64,000 bases of DNA. It comes from Megalopta genalis (taxonomy: Eukaryota; Arthropoda; Insecta; Hymenoptera; Halictidae). The notes beneath the pieces were generated by a model. It saw only the letters and a list, made by a program, of their open reading frames with translations. It was not told the DNA's origin and did no database searches. Position 1 is the stretch's first letter. Each line of letters starts with the position of its first letter. Location: the NCBI RefSeq assembly GCF_051020955.1, contig NC_135018.1:3820814-3884813 (forward strand), in the 5' to 3' direction. The translations under genes and the position numbers were made by a program. This document shows positions 22,563 through 34,648 of the stretch, piece by piece.

Positions 22563-23211
22563 TTCGTACGTTGCTGTTCAGTCCATAATATGTAGTTTTC
22601 GGTGTTCATAGTGTTACATAAGTTATGTGATAAGATATTTATACCAGCATGATTAGGAGTCGGTCTACTTTCTAATAGCATTTTTATCTTTGTAATGAAC
22701 GTAAAGTAGATATCAAATATTCTATATCAACCTCACTTTTCGAGTATCTTAAAATTATGGACTACAGCTATGTTGTTAGATTATTGTAGAAATAATGCAG
22801 CATTGTAGAAGTAATTTGATTACACGTTATGTCGATCCTGTTTGATGAACATGTGTTTAATGAGCTATTGTAAGAGACGCTTCACTGTAACAACTTTCGG
22901 CAGATATAAGATTTTACTATGACGAGTAATGAATAATTCGAATAAAATATTCGACTAAACAGAATTCATTCGGATAATTATCTTAGATAAACATTTATTC
23001 CAAATACATAATTCGAGTAATGCCAAACTCTGACTGGGAGCAAGCATAACTACATTTATATTATACTAGCTCTATGCTCCATACACTGTTCAAAAAAAAA
23101 ATTTCGAAAGAAATCGAGAATAGTGCGCAAACTCCAAAATTTATTTTAGATAGTGATGCTTTCATCATTATCATCTACTACGATGCTCGTTCTTTACGCG
23201 ACAATGAAAAC
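22563..23211. other. A+T-rich interval, no gene seen
   Basis: Nothing assignable. Confidence 0.5.
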
Positions 23212-23640
23212 GGGTAATTAGTCGATTTCCGAGAACGAACGGGTATCCGCCCGTGGCGGTAGTCGTTCCGTGATATGTTTTGCATATAGTTCACCGATGG
23301 CAATTGTGCAGATACAGTTACGCGTCTTCACACTCGTAACGGCTGCTCTTATCGGCACGCGATTTCGGCCGTCACAAGGGATATAATTTATAATTGGTTG
23401 ACAAACATCGACTCCTATCGCTAGAAAACCGCTCACGTGCTCGCCGATGCAGACATAGTTGGCTTCACCCCGTTTTTCCTGTTCCTGGGGATGCGGTAGA
23501 CGATCGGATATCTAAAGCAAATATTGAATAACCGTTCGCAAAGATGCCCCGTGGCTGCCCACCCCTCGAAATTTAACGAAATCTGGAGGATTGATTGTGG
23601 AACTTGTAAAATATTACTGAGAAAACAGCAGCTTTTGTAG
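23212..23640 (-). other. GC-elevated block with an exon-like open frame, unrecognised
   Basis: On the minus strand a pyrimidine-rich TATTTGCTTTAG precedes an open frame of about 95 codons that ends in TAA at 23218-23220. The frame contains several Cys residues and the words CIGEHVSGFLAIGVDVC and YIPCDGRNRVPIRAAV. I recognise no family. It has no convincing ATG or downstream donor, and a second minus frame overlaps it. It could be a degenerate exon or old transposon coding sequence, or a by-product of local composition. Confidence 0.2.
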
Positions 23641-25520
23641 ACCACTGCAACACAATTGCAGCGGATAGGGTAAAATTACGTTTGAGACTTTTGACATGAT
23701 TTTGGGCTCGTACACACCGCGACAAAACTATAAGACATTCACGAACATTGCGAAAAATTCTATGTGTAACTTAGAGATTTATTTTTCTTTCACTGATAGT
23801 ATTATGTCGCATACTTTTTTACATCTAAAAGAGTATGTCGCTCAGCTGTACGACATATGTAAGTCAACGGTCTCGGAAACTGAGGCAAAGAATTTAAACA
23901 TGTTACTCGATCCGCGACAAAACTAGATCGGCAAACTAAACACTACGAAAAGCCAGATTGGAATTTGCAGAACATCGGATACATTGGCGTAAAAAAGGTC
24001 TTTTATGATCTACTGCTATTAATAGGTTCCATTAACTGTCCAGGAAAATAATGATATTTTTTAACTATGTTTTTCCTTGCTGGAGAAAATACTTAAGATT
24101 AAGCTTAAACAAGCGTAGGTGCATTAAAATTGTAAAGCAAGTTTAAATAAAATAAAATAAAAACGCTTTTAAAACAAGCGTTTAAATAAAAAAGCATATA
24201 AAGTAAAGCGCATTTGTGTTTTACTTCACCAACTGAAGAATTACATACATACTATTGCATAGTTCCCGTACTTTCTCGCCTTAGTCATTTGTTCCGTAAA
24301 TCCGAAGACTCTGCTGCGGAGTTTAATGTTTTTAACATGATTACACTGAAGATGCTATGTTTTTGTCGACGTCGGCAATTGTTATTTGTAGTGAAAACGT
24401 GCTTAGCGTGTGTACCATTATGATTAAAACACTTTTTGCCCATTTTTATACTTAGCATCATAAAATGAATAAAATCAAATGCTTTCACAAAAAAGGACGT
24501 GTAATCTTTTCCGCTGAAAATATGACTTCCTTTATCTCAGGCGCTTTGCTCCAAAAACGTGCCGGAGTTGCTGATAGGTAGTACTCGCGAAACGCGTGAA
24601 GCGCTAAAGGTTAAGATCCGTCATGGTGTTTCTCGCTGTAATACTAACAAACTGATACTAGTAATTACTTAAAATATATACATAAAATAATGAACAGCTA
24701 TTAAATAGGAAGAAGTCGTGTGTTTGCTGAATCATAATTTAATCGACCTGATTCCCTTGTCACTGATAATTTTGATTATTTTCAGACGGAAATTTCTATT
24801 TGCAATGTACTGACTAAAAATTAAGTGTAGAATACGTATTAAATGAAATTACACGTTAATATGTTTGTATGATAATGATATCAATTTCAACTACATAATA
24901 TATGTAATTTTCATTTACATACTTTCTTTTACTATCTTTATACCTCTGATAAGACTAATGAAATTTATGTCCCATTATAATAAATAATAATACTGAATAC
25001 AATTCATGAATAACAATCTCGTGAACATTAAGATGCGGGATTTTAAGTTACGCTCACTCCAACTAAATGCCGTATAATATATTCCGCGTTGCTTCATGTT
25101 GAAAATATTTTGCAAACATTATGTGACGATGCTTATTACTTTCAAAAGTTTGTTTTACAGTGTACATAATAGAAGTTTTACAAGGTCATTAGTAAGCCGA
25201 TATGGGTCCTTTACGTCGTTGTTAGATTATCGGCTGTCCGAAGGTTAATTCAACATCGAATCCACATCACGATTAGATGCACGATTTATTAATATTACAG
25301 TTAAGTATTATTACGAAACCGATCGGTGACATTCAATGTTATTTTTATCGCGGACAGCTGGCTTGAATTTTTTTCCATACGCTCACATGCGATCGAATCG
25401 CAATTATGATTTCGCTATAATGTGGTATACACGTGATAGAATGTAATCTGGCCGCTCTTTGTTTACATTTTTCATTGGTCATTCATTTCATATTTTTCCA
25501 TTAGGTGTAGATTATACATA
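23641..25520. other. Interval without supported genes
   Basis: Two exact 14-bp direct copies of CCGCGACAAAACTA (23717-23730 and 23912-23925) bracket about 180 bp that I cannot identify. Otherwise nothing assignable. Confidence 0.45.
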
Positions 25521-26152
25521 CAGTAACTCCATTAATATTCGGATTAACTTTTTAAAACGCAATAACTTTTTTAAAACTGGAGTAAACGATTTGAATTTTT
25601 TTTTTTTTTAGATGATAGAGAGACTAGTATACTAGACAATGACTAAATTACTTTGTTACAATATTCCTATTACTTGAAATGATAAGACAATATAAAAGAC
25701 TTTAACTTTTTTATCTGAGCCTATAACAAAAATTTTAAGAATGCGTTTTGTAGATCTTGGTAAGTTGTATACATGCTGAAAATTTCATCGTAGTCATTTA
25801 CAAGCGTTCAAAGATTGTAAAAATTGCCAATTTCTCACATTTGTGAGAAAGGTTTGTTTGTTTACAGGTCAACCGATTTTGATGAAATTTCTAACATGCA
25901 TATAACTTGTCGAAATCTACAAAACACATTTTTTAAATTTTCGTTGTAGGCTCAGATAAAAAAGTTAAGAAACGAGATTTTTTAAATTTTATTTTGTTAT
26001 TCTAAGCGATAGCAAAGTTAAAAAAAAGCATTCTAGTTACGGTCTAGTAAACTGGTCGCTCTATCATCTATAAAAAAATTCAAGTCGTTTAGTCCAGTTC
26101 TAAGAAAGCTATTGCGTTTTGAAAAGTGTCCAAATATTATCGGAAGTCACTA
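25521..26152. mobile_element. Family C fold-back transposon, 632 bp, near full-length palindrome
   Basis: Almost the whole element is an inverted repeat. The left terminus is CAGTAACTCCATTAATATTC and the reverse complement of the right is TAGTGACTTCCGATAATATT. The arms continue through AAAACGCAATAACTTT, GATGATAGAGAGACTAG, CTTTTTTATCTGAGCC and GTTTTGTAGATCT to a small central palindrome (TTTCTCACATTTGTGAGAAA). TA flanks both ends (25519-25520 and 26153-26154). The CAGT-type terminus plus TA suggests Tc1/mariner-type mobilisation. It has no transposase frame. Arm-to-arm identity is about 80% by eye, so it is not a very recent insertion. Transcription would give a long hairpin RNA. Confidence 0.85.
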
Positions 26153-26154
26153 TA

Positions 26155-26770
26155 TATATGTATTCGTTATATCCTAACAACGACTCTACGAACATAATTC
26201 TCAGATAAATGTAGCAGTCGAAAATAATTTATATTATTCAAACTGGAATATAAGTTATTTAAGTAGATGCGTAATAAAACAATGCATTATCCGTTGATAC
26301 AGATAAACACGTATGAGCGGATTCCACGTTCGCAGTTAACGGATGAATTATGAAGAAGTTGATGTGCCATGCAGTGAGATATGAATTTGGTATATGCAAC
26401 TCTTTGTTTTTTAAGCCATTTAGATTGATGCCAGAAAATTCAACTTTTGTACAATATCTTGCGTTTTGACATTTCTTTTCAATGTTATATGAGCAGGTGT
26501 AATAAATGATCAGTCCTCGAGTACTAATTCCACGAGCAGTGCATAACCGCGTATTCGAGCTACATTAATTAGTACCTCTGACGCGCTATGATCTATAGTC
26601 CACGGACATAACAAACCGATTTCGTTTTTTGTTAATCCTTTATCGAAGTAAGCCGCATTATATCTTCTATCTGTGATTAATTTATATAGATTGGCACAGA
26701 TTCAACCTTATCAATGACTACTAAGTCTCGCAGCGAACAAAAGTTTTCCTACCTGTTTCATTTTTTCCAG
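26155..26770. other. A+T-rich interval, no gene seen
   Basis: Nothing assignable. Confidence 0.5.
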
Positions 26771-26999
26771 TTAACACATTAAAGGCGGGAGTCGTAGTAC
26801 TACAATTTATCTCGACTTCTCATAAATATGTACTTTAAAACATTTTTTCTAATTAGTGTTTATAGTTCTCTTTTAATATTTCTTTTAGTTTTAAGAGTTT
26901 AAATAAACTTTTTTAAGTCTAAATTTTTTTATGATTACGCGGGCGGTCGCCGCGTTACTAGCATACTTTCGTCAAGATCCCCTGCCTTTAATGTGTTAA
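26771..26999. mobile_element. TTAA-flanked MITE (CACATTAAAGGC type), well preserved
   Basis: TTAACACATTAAAGGCGGG on the left and CCCTGCCTTTAATGTGTTAA on the right are nearly exact inverted termini including TTAA. The right arm contains GCGGGCGGTCGCCGCGTTAC, a GC-rich palindromic core, in an otherwise A+T-rich spacer. The element is 229 bp and non-coding. The intact termini make it one of the better preserved TTAA elements here. Confidence 0.85.
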
Positions 27000-27059
27000 C
27001 AGACTAATAAGTAGTTCTCCAGTGTTTTTTTTTCAGTAAAAATTTATTCAGTTTTTATT

Positions 27060-27115
27060 TTAACCCTTTTAATGCCGAATAACGATATATCGTGTGTTTT
27101 CTTAATATTTTTATG
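27060..27115. mobile_element. TTAA element, solo left terminus
   Basis: TTAACCCTTTTAATGCCG followed by the palindrome ACGATATATCGT resembles the left arms of the elements at 57281 and 62952 (terminus, then a short palindrome). No partner end was seen downstream. Confidence 0.4.
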
Positions 27116-28650
27116 AATAATGATTGAATAACAATGAATGAATAACAGTTTTATTTCTTAATTCATATTCCTCTAATTATCAGTGAAAAGATTCTAATTA
27201 TCATATTATAATTTTTATAATTTCTTTCTCAAACAAATTATTTCTGGTTTAATCCGAATCCTAATTTCGCTCCATTCCTTGATAAGCTTCCGATAACAAA
27301 CATCTGTTGGTGACGGACTTGTCGTTATTGGGAAAAAGACACCGGCGCGATTACTTTTGTACACTATTTTTTATATTATCAAATTCCTGTGATTTCGATA
27401 GAGACGTAACCGTGGCACTATTCGCTTCGAATAAACTGAATGGAGCGATTCAGATAACCGTAAATCATAAACAATTGTTAGCATTATTTATGACTCGATA
27501 ACAAAGCGATCTTACTCCGATGATGCTTGCTGTTAATCGACAGTACTATTTTATTATACAACATGCCGATGTGAGTTGGGTACTATTTCCATCGTGTCGT
27601 TCGTAAGCTACGAAGGTCCGATGTAAATCCGATTGTATAGGCGAAAATAGAATTAATATTGCATTCTGTACCGTACGATTTTTAATAAGGGAGAGACACT
27701 TATAGAGATAATTCTATAGCGGTTAAAAATAGTACATAGCGATTCAATTAAATGAAAATGTTGTAAAAATAAAAATCAGAAGGAAACGTATGTGCCGCAC
27801 GTTCGATTGATTAAGTATCATCAGGTCCAAAGGTGGAGCAACGAAAGATTATCTGTTAATATACTTATTACGTGTCTTACAAATTTTGCGTGCATGGATT
27901 CCTTCGTCGCAGTAATTCATTGCCTGTTGATCTAATTTCTCCAAAGAATTCAATGGAAATAATCAATAGTGAATTGTCGTATCTTTATTAGCAATCATTT
28001 TAGTATAGTTCAGACCAATCAGTAACAGCACAAAATTCTCCAAGATCAGAAATATCCACATAATACAATGAAAAACCGAAAAGTTAAGATTTATCTTTTT
28101 AACATTCTCGTATCGCACAGATCCTAATCGAATTCGCTACACCCGCTGTATGAACCAGAAATTAATTTTTTAATCTACGTATCAGTTGATAAAAATCGTC
28201 GTGACACAGAACATTGGCCAATCGAATGCAATAAACACGAGTTTGTAAATTAGTATTTCAGCTGGCCCTTCTATTATTTCTTTCTCCTTGGTTTAATCTG
28301 CTTCTTTGTCATTTCTCAGCTCTAACTTAATTACTTATGTACCGATTTACAGGAAGATGAACGAGGATTCCACAATTTTGTTTTTATACAAAACCAGAAA
28401 TCATCAGGGAGTTGAAAGGATCTTACACAAAAGATTCTTCGATCCATTGGTATTCTTTCTCTTTAAGATATGACATCCTGAACAAGATTGATTGAATTAA
28501 GCAAACACACGAAATCGCAGACGTAAAGAAATCGAAGTTTCTGGAGTCTCTAAAACACTTTTCTACTCTTTCTAATGTTTTTTAATGTTTAAATTGCCGC
28601 TATCAATTCTTTTTATACAAAAATTTGCAGTTATCATGTATAAAAAATTA
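27116..28650. other. A+T-rich interval, no gene seen
   Basis: Nothing assignable. Confidence 0.5.
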
Positions 28651-28880
28651 TTCTGCGATTTAGTTGCCTTGCAAATAATCACTTTTGGTCATCCTTTAAT
28701 TTCATCAAACGTTACTTTTAACTAGATTGCAGATCTTAGTCACTTTACAAACACTAAAATTAAAGAACAGCTTCCTTCGTTGATTAAAAATTGACTCGTT
28801 GTTGCCTTGCTTTGCTAAACTTCTTTTGTTTTGCATTTTGAAAATATGCACACGTCATATATGCATAAAGATCCACAGCT
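28651..28880. mobile_element. Family A MITE, diverged
   Basis: The right end, in reverse complement AGCTGTGGATCTTTATGCAT, is a good family A terminus followed by TA (28881-28882). The left end TTCTGCGATTTAGTTGCC is weaker and preceded by TA (28649-28650). Length 230 bp. Confidence 0.55.
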
Positions 28881-28882
28881 TA

Positions 28883-29747
28883 CATACAATGTTCTACTTA
28901 TAACATTCCACCTAAAATTAAATTGTCCAATTCCGGAAGTTATGCAGCACATTTTGCACTCGATGACGCATATGATACGTCAATGTCAGAGCCACTTATA
29001 CACCAAATAATGATTTTAAACACGTTCATCATCCAGACATGGAAACATTAAAATGCTGAGTCTAAATTTAAACACTTTTGCACTGTTATCTATTCATCTG
29101 ACAACATTTTTCCATCGTTGCTCTCTCGATTATTCCCTATATCAGATATACACTTCGCATGCATTTTAAGCAGACATTATTCAAAACTAATTGCAACTGC
29201 GATGCACATACGATCACATGCGATGCAAAATGCTGTCGAATTGCAGAATTTTGGAGGAAAATCGAACTAATCTCATAAATGACCACATGTTGCTATGTAT
29301 TTGCGGAATATAAAATTAGTAAGTAAAATTTTACAAATTTTTTAATCTTAGTCGCTGTGTCTTCTGTTTCAGTACATTATTATCATTTGCAAATTATTAA
29401 AAATTCTTGATCGAATCGAATTCTTTCCTTCGCTCGTAATATAATTTCAGAATAATTTTTAGTCGTCTTATCTGAAATCGTTTCTCGATGCTTGAAGTTC
29501 TCTAACAAAAGATGAATAACATCCAGGGTGGCAGTTTGTTGTAGAAAAAAATTATACAGCAATGTAACACAACACCTTCTTGATACAAAATATTCAAAAG
29601 ACTAATACTAAATATTCATAAACTACACAATATTTTCAGTCACTTCTTTAAAAACAATTTCAAGAGATAAGAAGTTTCTGAATTGTTATTACAGAAATTA
29701 TTTTTCTAGTAATTAGGATGTAATTAGGATTTTTTTAGTAATGATAT
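28883..29747. other. A+T-rich interval, no gene seen
   Basis: Nothing assignable. Confidence 0.5.
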
Positions 29748-30077
29748 TTAACCCCTTAACGCGCAGAAACGTATTAACACGGGCGTGCAAAACCGGCCAA
29801 AATGTGCAGACCCGTATATATACGGTCGGCGTCGCAATTTATGTTATGTTACCTATATTAATTGAAAAACAGTACGATGGGTACAAAATTCGATCTGCAA
29901 TGCGATTCAATATTCACTATAATTATTTATCCACTATTTTTATTGAATTTTTAGTAATTTTTGCATTTTTTTTACATATTTATTGAAATTAAGGTCCAAA
30001 TATGTATTTTCTTAGATAAAAAAAATTGATTTTTTTTGGTCGGTTTTCTTTTTTTAAATTGTGCATTAAGGGGTTAA
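29748..30077. mobile_element. TTAA-flanked MITE (CCCCTTAA type), 330 bp
   Basis: TTAACCCCTTAACGCGCA on the left and TGCATTAAGGGGTTAA on the right are inverted termini with TTAA on both sides. A perfect hairpin word CCGTATATATACGG (29806-29819) lies in the left arm. Termini of the CCCC...GGGG type next to TTAA are typical of piggyBac-like elements. An open frame at 29741-29986 runs across the boundary and is not a gene. Confidence 0.8.
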
Positions 30078-30329
30078 TGGAACCTAACATATTCTATCGA
30101 TCTTTTCGGGAAGTAATGTTTACATTTCACTTATCGTTTGATGATATTGCTAAACAATTAGTTAAAATCGTAGAAACAATTTCTCCAATTTTGCTCACAG
30201 ATTACGTCAGAATACGTCAAGCGTGATTTTCGAAACGCCGAACCGTGCAGCTGGCTTTCTTTATCGGACTTATGTAGATACGTGGCTCTGTCATTTTGGC
30301 GCACCGAGTATTTACATTGAAATTATTTA

Positions 30330-30960
30330 CGTCTATTAATAATTAGATGCCGAAGGGGCGCGAGTGGGTTCTATAATTGGTCCTCGGATCCACGATCGTC
30401 ATCTCGATGCGTTGCGGCGGGGACACGACTCCGGGTGCCAAGACTGCCTTGGACTGTTTGTCAAGACTGTACATCGTGTTTCTTGTGCGTAGTAAACGAA
30501 GTAAGTACTGCTAGCGGAGCGGCACGGAGAGGTGGACCAATCGCCGCGCGCGACGAAAGGGGCACGACTGGCTCTCTACTCGCGTCGCAATTCGCAATTC
30601 CGCCGACTTCGTCGTTCGTCGTCCGTCGTACGTCGTCCGTCGTATGTACGTCGTTTCTAATGCGAGTGTGTTTGTGTTTAGAGCGCACGCAAACACACGC
30701 GTGTTTACGGCGCACGCAACATTGCATCGCGTCGCAGAGGATTTTCTGCGCCGGTGTGTTGTTTGTGTGCGCGCGCGCGCGGCGCGTATGCGTGCAAGTC
30801 GCGTACATAATTATACGCTACTCTCGTCACCAATCGCACTCGCCAGCTTGGGGTCAAAGTCAACCGCAGGCGGCTATAGATCGCCTGAACACGAACACTA
30901 TAGTCGATCGAACGCGTAGGTATTTCGTGGTCCTCCGCCACGCTATTGGGGCAAGAGACA
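30330..30960. promoter_or_regulatory. Large CpG-rich island, candidate promoter and first exon
   Basis: This block is densely GC-rich, with a CGTCGTY heptamer array (30609-30655) and TGTGTGCGCGCGCGCG-type alternating sequence near 30765-30782. ACGAAGTAAGTA at about 30497-30508 is a good 5' splice-site match, which would suit a non-coding first exon on the plus strand. A 176-codon plus frame (30435-30965) and a 115-codon minus frame (30461-30808) overlap in the same DNA and look like random Arg/Ser/Ala/Cys/Val-rich translations. I treat both as non-coding. Plus-strand orientation is a guess from the splice-like site. Confidence 0.35.
30609..30655. repeat. CGTCGTY heptamer array
   Basis: Units CGTCGTT, CGTCGTC, CGTCGTA repeat with small gaps inside the GC-rich island. 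Confidence 0.75.
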
Positions 30961-31026
30961 TCTGAAAGCGGTAAAAAATCTCGATTTATAAGTGTCCATA
31001 AAATGAAAAGAGAGAAAACTACACAG

Positions 31027-31053
31027 GTTAGTTAGTTCGCTTAGTTAGTTCGC
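31027..31053. repeat. Short tandem repeat TTAGTTAGTTCGC, 2 copies
   Basis: Two consecutive 13-bp units immediately downstream of the GC-rich island. Confidence 0.8.
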
Positions 31054-32367
31054 GATGTGGTATAATTTTTTTTTTCATTTTTATTAAGTCTAGCACGTCT
31101 AAGGAAGAGTCAAAAAATGTCCAGACAATTTTAAACGTGCATTTTTATTCCAACAACGTTCTTTTATAAATGTCTATGTTTTATTTCGGTAGCTAGTTAA
31201 ATGTATTATTTAACAGCATTGCATAAATAAATATACCTCGAACAGATAAAATAATATTTACAGCTCAAACCTCCCGAACCTTCTAATACCCTAAGAGTCT
31301 TAGGGTTAATTATTAATACGGCTATACGATTTCAAAGAAACCCATCTCAAAATTACTAAAATATAATAAAATTATTATTTACAGTGCTGTTGTTTTTTTT
31401 TTTTAGATTGAAATCAGTGCACAAGGCATGTATTCGAATTATGTAAAATTTCATTTTGACGCGTTGCCGAGGTGAACTAATTAATAAAAGAATGTTACAG
31501 TAAGTGGTAAAATCAAAATTAGCCTTTTATTTTTCCAAGTTGACACGGTCACTGCAAAGTTGTTGTTCTATGTACGTAACACTGTTCTTTGGTTCGGTTT
31601 TCGAACTAAAACCGATTAAAGGATTAATTTACAGTTGCGGTTTCTCTAACACCTTGAAGAAGTGATTGAGAATTTACAATTTTGGCTAAAAATTCACAAG
31701 CATTATTTGTTTCAATGTTTGCTGTCTTTTTACATATCTTTATGTAGCTATCCGAAGTAATTAAGAGATCATGAACAAGATTACGTTAATAAGAATGAAT
31801 GACATTTCTGGCCCATTTTTGTTGCAATAAATATTTTGGTTTTAGAAATAAGTTTCTTCGTTACTCTGACTTTTGTGAGATAATAAAAATGACAAACTAT
31901 CCTACATAAAGATTTATGGTCCGACAGTAGCTGCGTTTCATTTAAAGATGATAGTTTATCCATCGGAAGTCTGGAACCATTTGCAGAAAACTAGCAATAA
32001 AGTTCATAAATATTCAAGTAACAATTAAACAATGATATAGATTTAGCATAAGACTCATAAAACATATGACTCGTTTTCTTGTATTTTATGAACCTTTTCT
32101 TTTTGCTGAAAGGTTGATTCGTACTCAAAACAACTGCGCAATTCTAGTTTTTAATATTGGAAAATAATTGATTTATTATTATCCGTTTACAAGCAAGAAG
32201 CTGCTCGTTCAAGTGCAAGCGCTTTGCAACGAATGGTAAATAGCTTTTTTACGTATTTATTATTTATTGAATGCTCCACGATTGCACACTTAAACATTGA
32301 TGGCACTAATTAAGAACGAAAATAAAAATTACGCTGCTTTTATCTTACTCAAGACGATAAGTGCGTA
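31054..32367. other. A+T-rich interval, no gene seen
   Basis: Nothing assignable. Confidence 0.5.
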
Positions 32368-32620
32368 ATGGCGACGTTTGACGTAGAGACCGGTTTAGAT
32401 GAACTGAACATAATCGAAAACACTTTCGATTATCTCACTTTCCAAAGATGCATTTCGCGCTGGCGTGGAACAGAAGTTGTTCGTATCTATAATACTAGGA
32501 CAATTGCGTTTGCGTGGGTCTTATAGAGAATTCACAATGGAAGGTAACTCGAACAGTTCAATACCGGTGAGAACCGACTTCAACCTGAATCGCCCGAACG
32601 GCGAGCCGATATTTTAACAT
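32368..32620 (+). other. GC-elevated pocket with two small ORFs, unrecognised
   Basis: An ATG at 32368 opens 52 codons ending at TAG (32524-32526); it begins MATFDVETGLDELNIIENTF. A second ATG at 32534 opens a short frame beginning MEGNSNSSIPVRTDFNLN. The pocket is clearly less A+T-rich than its flanks and the second frame is hydrophilic. I recognise no family, and there is no evidence of transcription, so these are only candidate micropeptides or a conserved non-coding patch. Confidence 0.2.
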
Positions 32621-34449
32621 TGTTAGACGTATTGAAATAGTCCACAAGTTCTCTGATGAGATCAGTACTCATTTCTAACGAAATTGGGCGTAATAAAACC
32701 TTGATTATCTGAATTAATCACGGATTAGTCGTCGCTGTATGCGGGAAATTGGAATATTTTGTTAGTTCGAAAATTGCTGTGATTGTGCCATAGTAGCTCC
32801 TCTATTCTCTGAATCACGGGCCGTCATCCGTTGACGTTTCTAAATATGTAATAATATGCAATACAATTATTATAAAATAAGGTATCGAAGAGGTGAAAGA
32901 CCTTTCTTGGTATCAGTTCTCGCACAATATTCAATTAACTTTACTGCAGTGTCGCAGAAAATCTGTGCTGGAATCCGCGATTTTCTAATTAGCAAATATC
33001 TATCTATGGTAGCTTAATTTCAGATTCTACAATGAAAAGAAATCGAAAACGGAATAGCAACAACGATAATGTCGTCTTTATTGTACGCAACGATTTAAAG
33101 TACATTGCGAGTAGAAAGTAAAAATCGAATGGCATAATAAAATAAATATAGAGCTCAAATATAATACTAATTTTTGTAAGAAGAGATAGAATTGTATAGA
33201 CATATTAATTAATTAATTTCTTCGCACTCGAAAGAAAACAAACTTTTAGTAAAGAGTAAACAAAGTACTACTGTAAACGCCATGAGAATCTATGGCGTTA
33301 GACAAACTGCCCAACATATATTTGTATAAAATACAGAATAGCGAAATATTACATATAATTATAAAAATCAACTGTATCGTTATTCTTCATGTATTTATGG
33401 ACACAAGTTTCTATCAGATTTGTCACATTTCGGTTAGATTGAGATGCTCCAATTAATTTCAACGTTGCCGATCACCGGTGACCACTGCGTTAGCGACGAA
33501 CATCACGGCATTATCGCCTGTGACCAGCACTGCATCAGCATGTTTGTTAGTATAAAACCAAGGCCAACGGAATACTGCATTAAATATTACTTCCAAGGGC
33601 AAGGTACAGTAAACGCCGTTGTTCAACGTAACACAGTCGTTACAGTGACAGCTTAATAAGAAGAGAGTGTTCTTTGAATTTATGCATTTTCTACATCAAC
33701 TTTATGAATTAGTTATGCAATTGTGTAACTGATTATATAAAATTTCATGTCATAAAGTATTTGTTAATGTGATGTGTTCACTTCGTATTAGAAATGCAAC
33801 GAAACTAAATCTACGGAAAAAGGAAAACAAATTTTTCGTTGATTCCAGCAAACGTTAGATGGTGATTTGCGTAAAAGCCTGCACGGCACTAATTAGTGTT
33901 TGGTGCGTACTTGCACGGTAACCAGTTTTATTTTACTGGAGAACCAAGACGCACGACTTAGAATACGAAACATGACGAAACGGTGCCGCTGTGTCAGGAT
34001 TTCGTAACAAAAACGCGCTCGAAAATACCGAAGAAAGTGGCTGCGGGTATGTTCGTTCGTATTGAAATTTGTTTCACATCCGTCTTCACTCCGCCACGGT
34101 TTAACGTTTTTGGGTCGCTCGGGGTTCGAACTGTGGAATTCAAGGTTCACCGCGAGATCAACGTCGTTTGCATACATTAAGGAACGTTATCCGAGTAATA
34201 CGTGAACGCGATCGAAATTCTTCACTGATTTCATTCCATAAAGAATAATTTTATTAGTTGATATTAATATTTATTGAAACGACCGTCACAATTTCGGAAT
34301 AGATTTTATTTGAATATTCACATTTGAAAATTATTAATAATTCGGACAAATTATTTTAAAATGTTGCGCGTTGTTGCGTACGAACAAACGAATAATATCT
34401 TCTTCGTAGTCTTTGAATATTCGGCTTGGAGTCGAATGATTTATTACTA
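32621..34449. other. A+T-rich interval, no gene seen
   Basis: A perfect 8-bp-stem hairpin (AACGCCAT...ATGGCGTT, 33276-33299) is present. A GC-elevated patch at 33450-33660 and another at 33890-34180 have short frames without recognisable features. Confidence 0.45.
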
Positions 34450-34648
34450 TACAGCAGATCTTTATGCAAAATAAAATTTGTCTACCTCGATTGCAATAAA
34501 TCGCAGTCGAATAGAGACGTACTCGCTCTGTTGACAAATATAGTAAATTGAAAATAATAAAACAGTGTTTCTAAATTCTTCGATTGTGTTTTCGTTGTTC
34601 CACATTTCATCTAATCATTTTTCTCATAAATGCATAAAATTCGCTGTC
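34450..34648. mobile_element. Family A MITE
   Basis: Left TACAGCAGATCTTTATGCAA follows TA (34448-34449). Right CATAAATGCATAAAATTCGC then TGTC is its inverted counterpart. The copy is 199 bp, the modal length of the family. The right-hand TA has mutated to CG. Confidence 0.75.

Noticed and set aside
30435..30965. 176-codon plus-strand open frame, the longest in the window
   Set aside because: Lies in a CpG island where a 115-codon frame is open on the other strand as well; the translation has no domain and runs through simple repeats.
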